From Jiella pacifica (GTDB lineage: Bacteria > Pseudomonadota > Alphaproteobacteria > Rhizobiales > Rhizobiaceae), in the NCBI RefSeq assembly GCF_010500815.1, contig NZ_JAAAMG010000001.1:310001-374000 (forward strand): DNA of 64,000 bases, read 5' to 3'. This document shows positions 45,667 through 56,029 of this stretch, piece after piece. Position 1 is the first letter of the stretch. The number at the start of each line of letters is the position of its first letter. The notes beneath the pieces were generated by a model. That model had not been told where the DNA came from. It made no database searches and worked only from the letters and a program-made list of their open reading frames with translations. Position numbers and translations under genes: made by a program.

Positions 45667-46449
45667 ATGTTCGCCAATCAACGCAAAGACGGCGCGAGGA
45701 ACGACAGCCAGCCAATGTCCGAGGCAACCGAAGAATACGACAGGGCCGACCGGTGGCGTGCCTTCGCGATCCACCTCCTGACCGCGAGCGGCGCCTTCAT
45801 GGCGTTCCTCTCGTTGATCGCCGCCGCCGAACAGCGGTGGGTGGCGATGTTCGGTTGGCTGGGTCTTGCCCTTTTCGTCGACGCGATCGACGGCCCCCTG
45901 GCGAGGAAGGTCGACGTCAAGGGCGTCTTGCCGCACTGGTCGGGGGATCTGCTCGATTCGATCATCGATTACGCGACCTATTCGCTGATCCCCGCCGTGG
46001 CGCTCTATCTGTCGGGGATGATCGGCCGGCCCTCTTCCTTCGTGGCGGCGGCGTTGATCGTCATCTCCAGCGCCATCTACTATGCCGACACGCGGATGAA
46101 GACGAAGGACAATTTCTTCCGTGGCTTTCCCGTCGCCTGGAACTTCGTCGTCTTCACGCTCTTTGCCGTGCAGCCGCCGGAATGGGCCGCCTTCGCGCTG
46201 GTCGTCCTGTGTTCGGCCGCGACCTTCCTGCCGGTGAAGTTCGTCCATCCGGTGAGGGTGAAGCGGCTCCGGCCACTGACGCTCGCCATCGTCGCCGTCT
46301 GGTCGGTGCTGGGACTTCTCGTCCTCGTCGACAATTTCGAGGCTTCCGCCCTCGTCAGGTGGGGACTTGTGGCGTCCGGGCTCTATCTGCTCACCATCGG
46401 CGGTGTGCTCCAGGCGCTCGACCGGCTGCGCCCGCACCGCCGACACTGA
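45667..46449 (+). CDS. pcs: Phosphatidylcholine synthase (CDP-alcohol phosphatidyltransferase)
   Basis: 260-residue membrane enzyme with about eight helices that condenses CDP-diacylglycerol with choline to make phosphatidylcholine in one step, as in Sinorhizobium and Brucella. The CDP-alcohol transferase signature DAIDGPLAR lies in the segment that continues to WSGDLLDSIIDY, the Pcs-specific form with a longer spacing to the Asp pair. Start at 45667 is chosen for GAAGGGCGGG upstream; ATGs at 45634, 45640 and 45715 are alternatives, the last giving the 244-residue form closest to other Pcs proteins. The product needs choline from the environment. Confidence 0.93.
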   Translation: MFANQRKDGARNDSQPMSEATEEYDRADRWRAFAIHLLTASGAFMAFLSLIAAAEQRWVAMFGWLGLALFVDAIDGPLARKVDVKGVLPHWSGDLLDSIIDYATYSLIPAVALYLSGMIGRPSSFVAAALIVISSAIYYADTRMKTKDNFFRGFPVAWNFVVFTLFAVQPPEWAAFALVVLCSAATFLPVKFVHPVRVKRLRPLTLAIVAVWSVLGLLVLVDNFEASALVRWGLVASGLYLLTIGGVLQALDRLRPHRRH

Positions 46450-46486
46450 CAGATCGACGGCCGGTCACGACAGGGGAGACACCGCC

Positions 46487-47461
46487 ATGAGTAAGGCGAT
46501 CATCGTCAAGGAAACCGGTGGACCGGAGGTCCTGTCCTTCGAGGATCATGATCCCGGCCAGCCCGGCAAAGGCGAGATCCTGGTCGAGCAGAAGGCGGCG
46601 GGAATCAACTTCATCGACGTCTATTTCCGCACCGGCCTCTACAAGTCCGAGAAGATGCCGTTCGTGGCCGGCAAGGAGGGGGCCGGTATCGTCGCCGCGG
46701 TGGGCGAGGGCGTCACACTGTTCAAGACGGGTGACCGCGTCGCTTACAACGGCATCAACGGCACCTATGCGGAGAAGATCGTCGTTCCCGCCGACAAGGC
46801 GGTGTTGGTGCCCAAGGAGATCGAGCTCGAAACCGCCGCTGCCGTGATGCTGAAGGGCATGACGGCGGAATATCTCCTGCGCCGCACCTATCCGGTGGAT
46901 TCCGACACGGTTCTCCTGTTCCACGCCGCCGCCGGGGGCGTCGGCCTGATTGCCGGCCAGTGGGCGAAGCATCTCGGCGCGACGGTCATCGGCACGGCGG
47001 GCTCGAAGGAAAAGTGCGACCTCGCGCTGAAGAACGGCTACGATCACGTCATCAACTACCGCGAGCAGGACTTCGTCAAGGAAGTCGGCAGGATCACTGA
47101 GGGTCGCAAATGCGACGTGGTCTACGATTCCGTCGGCAAGGATACCTATCCGGGCAGCCTCGATTGCCTGCGTCCGCGCGGGCTGTGGGCGACCTTCGGC
47201 CAGTCTTCCGGCAAGTACGAGCCGATCGACACGGCGATCCTCAGCCAGAAGGGCTCGCTCTACGTCACGCGCCCGACCCTGTTCAGCTACGTCTCCACCC
47301 GGGCCGAACTCGAGGCTTCGGCCAAGGCGCTGTTTGACGTCATCGCGTCGGGGGCGGTGAAGATCACCATCGGCCAGAAATACCCGCTCGCCGAGGCGCA
47401 GAAGGCCCATCGCGATCTCGAAGGCCGCAAGACTACCGGCGCGAGCATTCTGACGATCTAG
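46487..47461 (+). CDS. qorA: Quinone oxidoreductase (zeta-crystallin type)
   Basis: 324-residue NADPH-dependent quinone reductase of the MDR family without zinc. The cofactor motif AAAGGVGLIAGQWAKHLGA follows a GroES-like N-terminal domain; the Arg/Asn-rich IIVKETGGPEVLSFED opening and AGINFIDVYFRTGLY are typical of QOR1. It reduces quinones by one electron and may help with redox stress. The ATG at 46487 follows GGGGAGA. It lies 37 bases after pcs and may be co-transcribed, although no functional link is known. Confidence 0.92.
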   Translation: MSKAIIVKETGGPEVLSFEDHDPGQPGKGEILVEQKAAGINFIDVYFRTGLYKSEKMPFVAGKEGAGIVAAVGEGVTLFKTGDRVAYNGINGTYAEKIVVPADKAVLVPKEIELETAAAVMLKGMTAEYLLRRTYPVDSDTVLLFHAAAGGVGLIAGQWAKHLGATVIGTAGSKEKCDLALKNGYDHVINYREQDFVKEVGRITEGRKCDVVYDSVGKDTYPGSLDCLRPRGLWATFGQSSGKYEPIDTAILSQKGSLYVTRPTLFSYVSTRAELEASAKALFDVIASGAVKITIGQKYPLAEAQKAHRDLEGRKTTGASILTI

Positions 47462-47474
47462 ACGAGTTCGTTCC

Positions 47475-47499
47475 GACGGCCGCTTTCGAGGCGGCCGTC
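47475..47499 (+). terminator. Hairpin after the quinone oxidoreductase gene
   Basis: Perfect 9-bp stem GACGGCCGC/GCGGCCGTC with a 7-base loop, 13 bases past the stop. No T-tract. Confidence 0.5.
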
Positions 47500-47610
47500 G
47501 CACGTCCGGGCGGGGTCGCTTCGTCGTTGCCGATCAGGCAGATGACGGAACCAAGAAGCCTCGCCGGCTCTTTAGGTGCGTCCCACCCCATCTCTTCTGG
47601 AGAAGCCTCC

Positions 47611-49866
<2,256 letters not shown>

Positions 49867-49898
49867 AACGCAGGCTGACGAGAAGGCGAGCCTAGAAT

Positions 49899-49932
49899 TG
49901 CGGCCCTCTGCGAACTATCGCGGAGGGCCGCA
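49899..49932. terminator. Bidirectional hairpin between glgX and the FAH gene
   Basis: A 14-base inverted repeat with one T/C difference (a G-U pair in RNA) and a 6-base loop, between two convergent genes. The flanks are only weakly T-rich on either strand. Confidence 0.6.
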
Positions 49933-49963
49933 CTCGCATTGGGGCCATTATCGGTGTGGCCGA

Positions 49964-50647
49964 TCAGACCACCATCACCACCAGCGTCCCGACGCCCTCG
50001 ACCGTCCCTTCCAGCCTGTCGCCGCGCACCACGGCGCCGACGCCGGCGGGGGTGCCGGTCATGATCAGGTCGCCCGGGGCGAGCTCGAACAGGCCGGAGA
50101 GATGGGCGATGACCTCGCCGGTCTTCCAGATCATCTGCGAGAGGTCCCCCGACTGGCGGGTCTCGCCATTGACCGCAAGCGTGATCGCCCCTGCCGATGG
50201 ATGGCCGATCGCCGAGGCCAGAACGATTTCCGAGATCGGCGCGGACTTTTCGAAAGCCTTGGCGATTTCCCAGGGGCGCCCGAGCTTCTTCGCCCCGGCC
50301 TGCAGGTCGCGGCGGGTCATGTCGAGGCCGACGGCGTAGCCGAAGACGTGATCGAGCGCCTCGTTTGGGGCGATGTCCGTGCCGCCCTTCGACAGCGCAA
50401 CGACGAGTTCGACCTCGTGATGGACGTCCTTCGTCGCGCTCGGATAGGGGAACTCGCCGGTCTGGACGAGATTGTCCGGGTTCTTCTGGAAGAAGAACGG
50501 TGGCTCCTTCTCCGGATCGTGCCCCATCTCGACGGCGTGCTCGGCATAGTTCCGGCCGACGCAATAGATCCGTCGCACCGGAAACTCGTCGCTCGAACCG
50601 CGGATCGGCAGGGTAGGGATCCACGCTGGCGGAAAGGCATAGGCCAT
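49964..50647 (-). CDS. Fumarylacetoacetate hydrolase-family protein
   Basis: 227-residue protein of the FAH superfamily, which includes acylpyruvases, oxaloacetate decarboxylases and 2-keto-4-pentenoate hydrolases. Visible are [17 protein letters not shown], the metal Glu residues in [25 protein letters not shown] and [11 protein letters not shown]. The short length and VGRNYAEH motif are of the YcgM/FAHD1 type, so acylpyruvate hydrolase or oxaloacetate decarboxylase activity is likely. ATG at 50647 with GAGG upstream. The gene is convergent with glgX. Confidence 0.9.
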   Translation of the reverse strand: MAYAFPPAWIPTLPIRGSSDEFPVRRIYCVGRNYAEHAVEMGHDPEKEPPFFFQKNPDNLVQTGEFPYPSATKDVHHEVELVVALSKGGTDIAPNEALDHVFGYAVGLDMTRRDLQAGAKKLGRPWEIAKAFEKSAPISEIVLASAIGHPSAGAITLAVNGETRQSGDLSQMIWKTGEVIAHLSGLFELAPGDLIMTGTPAGVGAVVRGDRLEGTVEGVGTLVVMVV

Positions 50648-50766
50648 GGCGGTGCCTCGTTCGTTTGGGCGCTGCTGCGACGGCGCCTGATCGAACGAGG
50701 CGTAGCGGGCAGAGTGGCCGTGCGCAATCGCATACGCGCCGCTTTCGCCGCCAAGGCTGCCGCCGT

Positions 50767-51624
50767 TCAGCGGTTCTCGCGCCACCAGATGTAGAGGCCG
50801 CTGGCGACGAGGATCGCCGCGCCGAGCGCCGTCGTCCAGCGCAGGGGGTCGCCGAAGACGACGACGGTCAGGATGCTCGCCGCAAGCACCTGGATGTAGA
50901 GGAACGGCGAGAGCAGCGAGGCCGGCGCGAAGGAAAAGCCGCGCACCAAAAGCGCATGCCCGATCGAGCCGACGCAGCCGATCGCGACCATGAGGGCGAG
51001 GACGGAGGGGCTCGGCGTCTCCCAGACAGGAATGACCAGGAACGTCAGCAGCACGGCCCCCGGCGCCGTGGTGTTGAACATCGTCGAGGCGGAGTCGTCC
51101 CTGCCGGCAAGCCGGCGCGTCAGCATCAGATAGGCGGCGTTGAACACCGCCGCGCCGACGACGAGAAAAAGCGCCGGCTCGATCGAATCGAGCCCCGGCC
51201 GCAGCACCACCAGCATGCCGAGGAAGCCCGCGACGACCGCGGCGATCCGGTGGATGCCGATCCGTTCGTGGAGAAAGACGACCGAGAACACCGTGACGAG
51301 GATCGGCGCGAAGAACAGGACGGAGGTCGCGTCGGCAAGCGGCACATAGCTGAGCCCGGCATACATCAGCGACGTCGCCGTCAAGAGGCAGGCGCCGCGA
51401 AGAAGCTGCAGAAACGGGTGCGAGGTCTTGAGGAACGACGTGCCGCGGGTCGCGCCCAGCGTTCCCGCCATGATTAGCGTCTGGATGAAATACCGCCCCC
51501 ACAGGAGCTGGATCAGCGGGACGAGGGTCGTGAGATGCTTGCCGAGCGAATCCTGTACGGCGAAGCTGATACCGGCCGCGAGGGTGAACAGGATGCCGGC
51601 GAGGAACGCGGAAAAGCGTGGCAA
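50767..51624 (-). CDS. DMT-family (EamA) transporter
   Basis: 285-residue inner-membrane protein with about ten helices and two EamA repeats. The opening [20 protein letters not shown] leads straight into the first helix; VQDSLGKHL is a conserved loop of the family. The substrate is unknown. The only in-frame start is TTG at 51624, without a strong ribosome site, so the true start is uncertain. It begins just after the terminator of the pspA unit and 119 bases before the FAH gene, with which it may be transcribed. Confidence 0.8.
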   Translation of the reverse strand: MPRFSAFLAGILFTLAAGISFAVQDSLGKHLTTLVPLIQLLWGRYFIQTLIMAGTLGATRGTSFLKTSHPFLQLLRGACLLTATSLMYAGLSYVPLADATSVLFFAPILVTVFSVVFLHERIGIHRIAAVVAGFLGMLVVLRPGLDSIEPALFLVVGAAVFNAAYLMLTRRLAGRDDSASTMFNTTAPGAVLLTFLVIPVWETPSPSVLALMVAIGCVGSIGHALLVRGFSFAPASLLSPFLYIQVLAASILTVVVFGDPLRWTTALGAAILVASGLYIWWRENR

Positions 51625-51635
51625 GAGCTGAGACC

Positions 51636-51670
51636 GGAAAATAGAAGGCCCCGGCGCTCGGGCCGGGGCT
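51636..51670 (-). terminator. Terminator of the DUF2170-pspA unit
   Basis: On the minus strand the 8-bp stem GCCCCGGC/GCCGGGGC (6-base loop) is followed by CTTCTATTTTCC. It stands 46 bases after the pspA stop, directly before the EamA gene start. Confidence 0.7.
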
Positions 51671-51715
51671 GGGATATCGGCCGCGGACGGCCGGATCGAT
51701 CGAGGCGAAGGCGGA

Positions 51716-52462
51716 TCAGCTTTCTTTCGGCCGGTCCAGGCTGAGCGGATCCTTCGAAGCGCCGATCTGCTGCGTCGAACTCGTGCCCATGATCTGGGCG
51801 AGCACGTCGTCGGCCGACTGCGACTGGCCGCCGATGCCCGCCGCCAGCAGCTGGCGGTCGAGATCGGACCCCGATTCCAGCGCCGCGAGCTCTTCGCCCG
51901 CCTCCAGACGGCCCTGGGTCATCTCCTGCTTCTTGCGGATGCGTTCCAGAGAATCCATCGCGCTGCCGAGCTTGGAATTGACGCCCGAATGGGTGGTGGC
52001 GATGGCCGACTGCGCCTTGATCAGCGACTCGTTGGCCTTCACGTTCTCCACCTCGCGCCGCATCTGCTGGATGCGCTGCTCGGTGTCCTGAACCGCCTTG
52101 ATCATCTGCTGCTGGCGCTGCGACAGGCGCTCAAGCTCGGCCTCGTCGCGAGCCGCCTCGGTGCGGGTCTTGGAGATCCGGTCGGCAAGCCCGCGGGCGA
52201 GATCCTCGCGGCCGGCCTGGAACGCGGCCCGGGCGCTCTCGGTGTCCTTGCGCTCCTTGTCGCGCGCCTCGTGGACGCGCCGCTGCAGCGACTTGTTGGA
52301 GGCCATGATGCCGGCGAGATCGGAGCGCGCGCGCTTGAGCGCGTTCTCGGCGTCGCGGATCTCCTGGTCGAGAATGCGCAGCGCCTGCGTGTCGGCGACG
52401 CCTTCCGCCGCCTCGTTGACGCCGCCCTTGACGGCGGTGAACAGCTTGTTCCAGACACTCAT
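51716..52462 (-). CDS. PspA/IM30-family protein (YjfJ type)
   Basis: 248-residue peripheral membrane protein, almost wholly alpha-helical and rich in Glu, Arg and Ala: a long coiled-coil from about residue 25 to 190 with RDAENALKRARSDLAG and ALAQRQQQMIKAVQDTE-like heptads. The N-terminus MSVWNKLFTAVKGG is the usual membrane-sensing amphipathic segment. PspA proteins bind stressed membranes and hold the proton-motive force. The ATG overlaps the DUF2170 stop (ATGA) so the two are coupled. The neighbours identify this as the YjfJ subgroup rather than the pspABC operon form. It is followed by a terminator. Confidence 0.9.
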   Translation of the reverse strand: MSVWNKLFTAVKGGVNEAAEGVADTQALRILDQEIRDAENALKRARSDLAGIMASNKSLQRRVHEARDKERKDTESARAAFQAGREDLARGLADRISKTRTEAARDEAELERLSQRQQQMIKAVQDTEQRIQQMRREVENVKANESLIKAQSAIATTHSGVNSKLGSAMDSLERIRKKQEMTQGRLEAGEELAALESGSDLDRQLLAAGIGGQSQSADDVLAQIMGTSSTQQIGASKDPLSLDRPKES

Positions 52463-52890
52463 GCGGCGAATTCCCCGTTCTTCCATTCCTCGATCATGTT
52501 CGCGGCATCGACCGCGTTGGTCGCGAGGACGGCCACTTCCTCGACCATGGATTCGGCGGTGGAGTTGGCCGACAAGGAGCCGAACAACTCGTAATATTCC
52601 TTGCCGTCGATGGTCACGATGCCGAAGGTCGAGAGCGGCAGGAGCTTGTGGGTCGACAGGACCATCCGCTCGAAGGCCTCGCGGCGCGGGATCGTATCGG
52701 CCGGCGCCAGCATCACGCTGGCCAGGACCTGATCGCCGCCGGCCGCCACGAGCACGTCGAGATCGCCCTTCTCCTTGAGCGTCACGCGGATCACGTCGCC
52801 GGTCTCGACGACCGTCACGTCGACGTCGCCGAGCGCCTCCGGGTCGGAGGCGAAGAGCTCCGTCAGGCTGGCAAGATTCCACTTTTTCAC
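52459..52890 (-). CDS. DUF2170 protein (YjfI type), partner of PspA
   Basis: 143-residue cytoplasmic protein of the DUF2170/YjfI family. Visible features are WNLASLTELFASDPEALG at the N-terminus and the conserved middle SHKLLPLSTFGIVTIDGKEYYELFGSLS-type segment (about residues 80-106), where the sequence reads STHKLLPLSTFGIV and EYYELFGSLSA. A GTG at 52890 is preferred because GAGGG lies 7 bases upstream; a TTG seven codons earlier is the alternative. The protein is always found with PspA homologues such as E. coli YjfJ. Its function is unknown. It is the first gene of the minus-strand arm of the stress locus. Confidence 0.82.
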   Translation of the reverse strand: MKKWNLASLTELFASDPEALGDVDVTVVETGDVIRVTLKEKGDLDVLVAAGGDQVLASVMLAPADTIPRREAFERMVLSTHKLLPLSTFGIVTIDGKEYYELFGSLSANSTAESMVEEVAVLATNAVDAANMIEEWKNGEFAA

Positions 52891-53039
52891 TGGGTATCCC
52901 TCAGTTGCCAAGGTTCGTTGCCGGGTTCTACATCACCGACGTGGCACTGTCCAAACCGTTTTCCGCCCTCCGTGGCCGATATTGACCTTGGGGAATATCC
53001 GGCCGCATAACCGCCAAAACAGCCCGAACCGGAACCCGC

Positions 53040-54098
53040 GTGCCGTTATTTTCGCAATATATGCGTCGATTTTACGTCGCCCTCGCCGAACTCACCTGGG
53101 GCGCGATCGCGGCGCTCTCATTCGGCCATCTGGCGGTCAGCTGGCTCCTGCTGGCGATCGTCGGCGAAAGCGACTTCGTGTCCCGTCCGGTCGATTTCGT
53201 CTACTATTACATCGTCACGGCGACCACCGTCGGCTACGGTGACCTGTCGCCGCAGACCGGCGCCGGCCGGCTCGTGGCGGCGTTCTTCGTCCTGCCCGGC
53301 GCGATCGCCATCTTCACCGCAGTGCTCGGCAAGCTGCTCGCGGCGGTGAGCAACACCTGGAGGGGCCGGATGAAGGGGCTGGGGAATTTCAGCGACCGCG
53401 CCGATCACGACGTCGTCATGGGCTGGCAGGAAGCAACGACGCGGCGCCTGCTCGGGCTGATCCATCGGGAGCGTCGGGATGGCGAGGCGGTGACGGTCCT
53501 GATCGCCAAGGACCTCGAACAAAATCCGGCACCCGAGAATGTCGATTATGTGAGGGTGGACCGGCTCGCCGATCCCGCCGGCCTCGAACGCGCGGGCGCT
53601 GTCAATGCACGCTCGATCATCGTGCGCGGGGTCAGCGACGACGAGACGCTGGCGGCTGCCCTCGTCGCCTCCGCCACATGCCCGAGGGCACACGTCGTCG
53701 CCTATTTCGATTTCGAATCGACCGCGAGCATTCTGCGTCAGCAGAATTCGCGCATCGAGTCGGTGACGTCGCTCTCCTCCGAGTTGATGGTCCGCGCCGC
53801 CCGCGATCCGGGCACCTCCGTCGTCGCCAATCTCCTCTTGTCGGCCGGCAAGGACGACACCGCCTTCTCCGTCAGGGTGCCCGAGGGCGCGGCGGCGTTT
53901 CCCTACGAGGCGGCGCTTCGGCTCATGCGCCGACGGCACGCGGTCACCCTCGTCGGCATGAACCGCCATGGAAATGTCGATCTCAATTGCCACGAAGGGA
54001 CCGAGATCCAATCCGGCGATGTCCTCTTCTACATCGCCGACCACAGGCTCGATCCCGGCGCCATCGCCTGGGACGCGTTCGCAAAGGAGAGCGCATGA
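53040..54098 (+). CDS. Potassium channel with RCK domain
   Basis: 352-residue ion channel. Two helices (about residues 18-41 and 76-100) flank the pore with the K+ filter TTVGYGD at residues 62-68. The cytoplasmic part has a Rossmann-like RCK/TrkA-N domain (about residues 120-250) and a TrkA-C-like end (about 270-345), where ligands gate the pore. GTG at 53040 is used; an ATG at 53061 in the same frame is possible. It is the first gene of the plus-strand arm, divergent from DUF2170-pspA, and overlaps the next gene (ATGA). A K+ channel in this locus suggests control of membrane potential under envelope stress. Confidence 0.9.
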   Translation: MPLFSQYMRRFYVALAELTWGAIAALSFGHLAVSWLLLAIVGESDFVSRPVDFVYYYIVTATTVGYGDLSPQTGAGRLVAAFFVLPGAIAIFTAVLGKLLAAVSNTWRGRMKGLGNFSDRADHDVVMGWQEATTRRLLGLIHRERRDGEAVTVLIAKDLEQNPAPENVDYVRVDRLADPAGLERAGAVNARSIIVRGVSDDETLAAALVASATCPRAHVVAYFDFESTASILRQQNSRIESVTSLSSELMVRAARDPGTSVVANLLLSAGKDDTAFSVRVPEGAAAFPYEAALRLMRRRHAVTLVGMNRHGNVDLNCHEGTEIQSGDVLFYIADHRLDPGAIAWDAFAKESA

Positions 54099-54757
54099 TC
54101 TTCTCGCTGTTCGGCAGCAAGAACAAGGCCGATGATCTTCCCAAGGAGCGCGGACCTCTGGGTGTTGCAATCGGCGGCGCGATCGAGATCGACACGCTGG
54201 CGCTCGAGGCCGACGCGGCCGGCAGCAACCCCGGCATGGAGTTGCCGGCGGGCGGCAATTTCATCGTCGTCGCCTATGGCGAGGCGCGGCTCGACGGCGA
54301 AACGATCCTGTCACGCTACTACGACGAGGACGACCGGCTGCTCCAGACGCTGTCGGCGACTGGTAAGCCCGGCGACGCGATTCAGGACGTCAGCCTCTAC
54401 GCCTCCTGGGACAGCGTCGTGCCTGCGGGCCGGGCGGAGTGGAACAGGTGGACGGGCTCATCGGGGCTGATTGGCCAGCCGAGCTACGACGCCGATGGCA
54501 TTCTGTTCGATCGCTATTGGGGCGAGGGGGCGGGGCGTGCCGATCTCGTCGAGTTCGTCGAGGACGTCGACGACGGAACCAGCGTCCGCCAGATCCATCA
54601 GACCTGCATGCTCTATTCGCGGCCGCTCGGCCGGGCCCAGGAGATGCTGCTGATCAACATCGAGCGCGACATCGCACAGCGGGCGAGCCGCGAGGGCGGA
54701 TCGGTCGAATTCCTGCTTGGCTATGGCCTGTCGCCGGGAGACGTGCGACGGGTCTGA
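54095..54757 (+). CDS. DUF2491 protein (YjfK type)
   Basis: 220-residue cytoplasmic protein. Blocks typical of the family are GLEVGGAIEIDTL-like (here LGVAIGGAIEIDTLALE), GNFIVVAYGEARLDG and FDRYWGEGAGRADLVEFVED. No catalytic motif is visible. The start overlaps the channel stop (ATGA), so channel and DUF2491 are translated together. E. coli YjfK is encoded beside YjfJ and YjfL, the same set as here. Its role in the locus is unknown; its linkage to PspA and the channel suggests a regulatory or membrane-associated partner. Confidence 0.85.
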   Translation: MIFSLFGSKNKADDLPKERGPLGVAIGGAIEIDTLALEADAAGSNPGMELPAGGNFIVVAYGEARLDGETILSRYYDEDDRLLQTLSATGKPGDAIQDVSLYASWDSVVPAGRAEWNRWTGSSGLIGQPSYDADGILFDRYWGEGAGRADLVEFVEDVDDGTSVRQIHQTCMLYSRPLGRAQEMLLINIERDIAQRASREGGSVEFLLGYGLSPGDVRRV

Positions 54758-54796
54758 TACCAGCGGCCCGGGAGAATGGCTCCCGGGCCGCTGGTA
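54758..54796 (+). terminator. Very strong 17-bp hairpin after DUF2491
   Basis: A perfect 17-bp inverted repeat starts at the base after the stop codon, with a 5-base loop. The strength and position mark it as a terminator, attenuator or mRNA-stabilising end. No T-run follows, and DUF350 starts 166 bases on, so partial read-through is likely. A second small stem CCGGTC/GACCGG follows at 54835-54849. Confidence 0.7.
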
Positions 54797-54962
54797 GGAA
54801 GCCCGCGCGGCGATCGAGCGGTAACCCCTTGGCGCCGGTCGAAGACCGGAGCCGGCGGTATGAGGAACCGCCGCAGTGACGGCACGAGGCGGCGTGGACC
54901 ATGAGCGCCGCGGGCGAAACGACGATGCGGGCGAGATATCCCGCGCAACGAGAGGAATTTGA

Positions 54963-55364
54963 ATGTTCGGTTATGCTGCGGGCCTGCCGGCCTTTCTCGC
55001 CTATTTCGTTCTCGGGCTGGTGCTCTACGGCCTGTTCAGCTGGGTCTACACGACGCTGACCCCGCAGAAGGAAATCACCCTGATCCGGGCCGGCAACACT
55101 TCCGCCGTCGTCGCCTTCATGGGCGCGATTCTCGGATTCTCGTTGCCGCTCGCCTCGGCCGCCGCCAACTCGGTCTCGATCGTCGACTTCATCATCTGGT
55201 CGGTCATCGGTCTCCTCGCCCAGATTCTCGCCTTCTTCATCGCCTCGCGGACGATGACCGGCCTGCACCAACGCATCACCGACGGTGAGATCGCGGCAGG
55301 GATCTGGACCGGCGGCATCGCGCTGTCCGTCGGCATCCTCAATGCCGCCTGCATGACCTACTGA
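54963..55364 (+). CDS. DUF350 membrane protein (YjfL type)
   Basis: 133-residue inner-membrane protein with four helices arranged as two DUF350 repeats (about residues 9-31, 46-68, 73-94 and 108-130). The second and fourth contain small Gly/Ala-rich stretches such as AFMGAILGFSLPLASAAA. GAGAGGAATTTGA precedes the ATG. DUF350 proteins are always found next to glutathionylspermidine synthase-like and PspA genes; the biochemical activity is unknown. The gene is 11 bases before DUF1190 and continues the plus-strand arm of the stress locus. Confidence 0.88.
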   Translation: MFGYAAGLPAFLAYFVLGLVLYGLFSWVYTTLTPQKEITLIRAGNTSAVVAFMGAILGFSLPLASAAANSVSIVDFIIWSVIGLLAQILAFFIASRTMTGLHQRITDGEIAAGIWTGGIALSVGILNAACMTY

Positions 55365-55375
55365 GGAGGCCTGGA

Positions 55376-55957
55376 ATGCGCAGACGCTTCACCAGAAGAA
55401 CACCGCCGATTCTCACGCTCGGCACGATCGCCGCCACGGGCATGGTCCTTTACGGCTGCGGTGACGAGGCGCCCCAGGACGTCGCCTTCTCAACGCCGCA
55501 GCAATGCGCCGATGCCGGCGTCGACGCGCAGATCTGCGAGGCCGAATATCAGCAGGCCCTGCAGAAGCATCTGACCGACGCCCCGCATTACGCCAGCCTG
55601 CAGGAATGCGAGGCGGCGATCGGCGAGGGCAAGTGCTTTCAGGCCGGTGGTGCGAGCGGTCAGAACTCCGCGGGCCAGACCAGCGGCTCGGGGTCCGGCT
55701 TCTTCGTGCCGTTCATGACCGGCTACCTGATCTCCTCGGCCTTGTCGAACCTGTCGAGCTACGGCGCCTATCGCGACTATCGCTACTCCTCCGGCTACTC
55801 GTCGACGCCGATCTACCGCGACCGGGCCGGCACGGCGCTGACCAGCACCGTCGAGAACGGCAAGGCGGTGAGCCGGCCGGTCAACGTCAACACCCGCACC
55901 GTGTCGCGGTCGGGCTTCGGCGGCCGCTCCTCCTCGCGCGGCTTCTTCGGTGGATAA
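55376..55957 (+). CDS. DUF1190 lipoprotein-like protein (YgiB/YjfM type)
   Basis: 193-residue exported protein. After a basic N-terminus (MRRRFTRR) and a helix to residue 28 lies YGCGDEAPQ with a possible lipobox Cys. The DUF1190 core has six or so cysteines in PQQCADAG, AQICEAEYQQA, QECEAAIGEGKCF. The C-terminal half is Gly/Ser/Tyr/Arg-rich low-complexity (SSYGAYRDYRYSSGYSS) ending GGRSSSRGFFGG. E. coli YgiB and YjfM have the same layout and sit beside YgiC/YjfC. RBS GAGGAGGCC. It is followed 72 bases later by the ATP-grasp gene. Confidence 0.87.
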   Translation: MRRRFTRRTPPILTLGTIAATGMVLYGCGDEAPQDVAFSTPQQCADAGVDAQICEAEYQQALQKHLTDAPHYASLQECEAAIGEGKCFQAGGASGQNSAGQTSGSGSGFFVPFMTGYLISSALSNLSSYGAYRDYRYSSGYSSTPIYRDRAGTALTSTVENGKAVSRPVNVNTRTVSRSGFGGRSSSRGFFGG

Positions 55958-56029
55958 GCCCTTGGCCATGCCGATGGCGGCGAAGGCCGGCGACGCGGTG
56001 ATCCGCGTTGCTGCCAAGGACCGGTCGCG

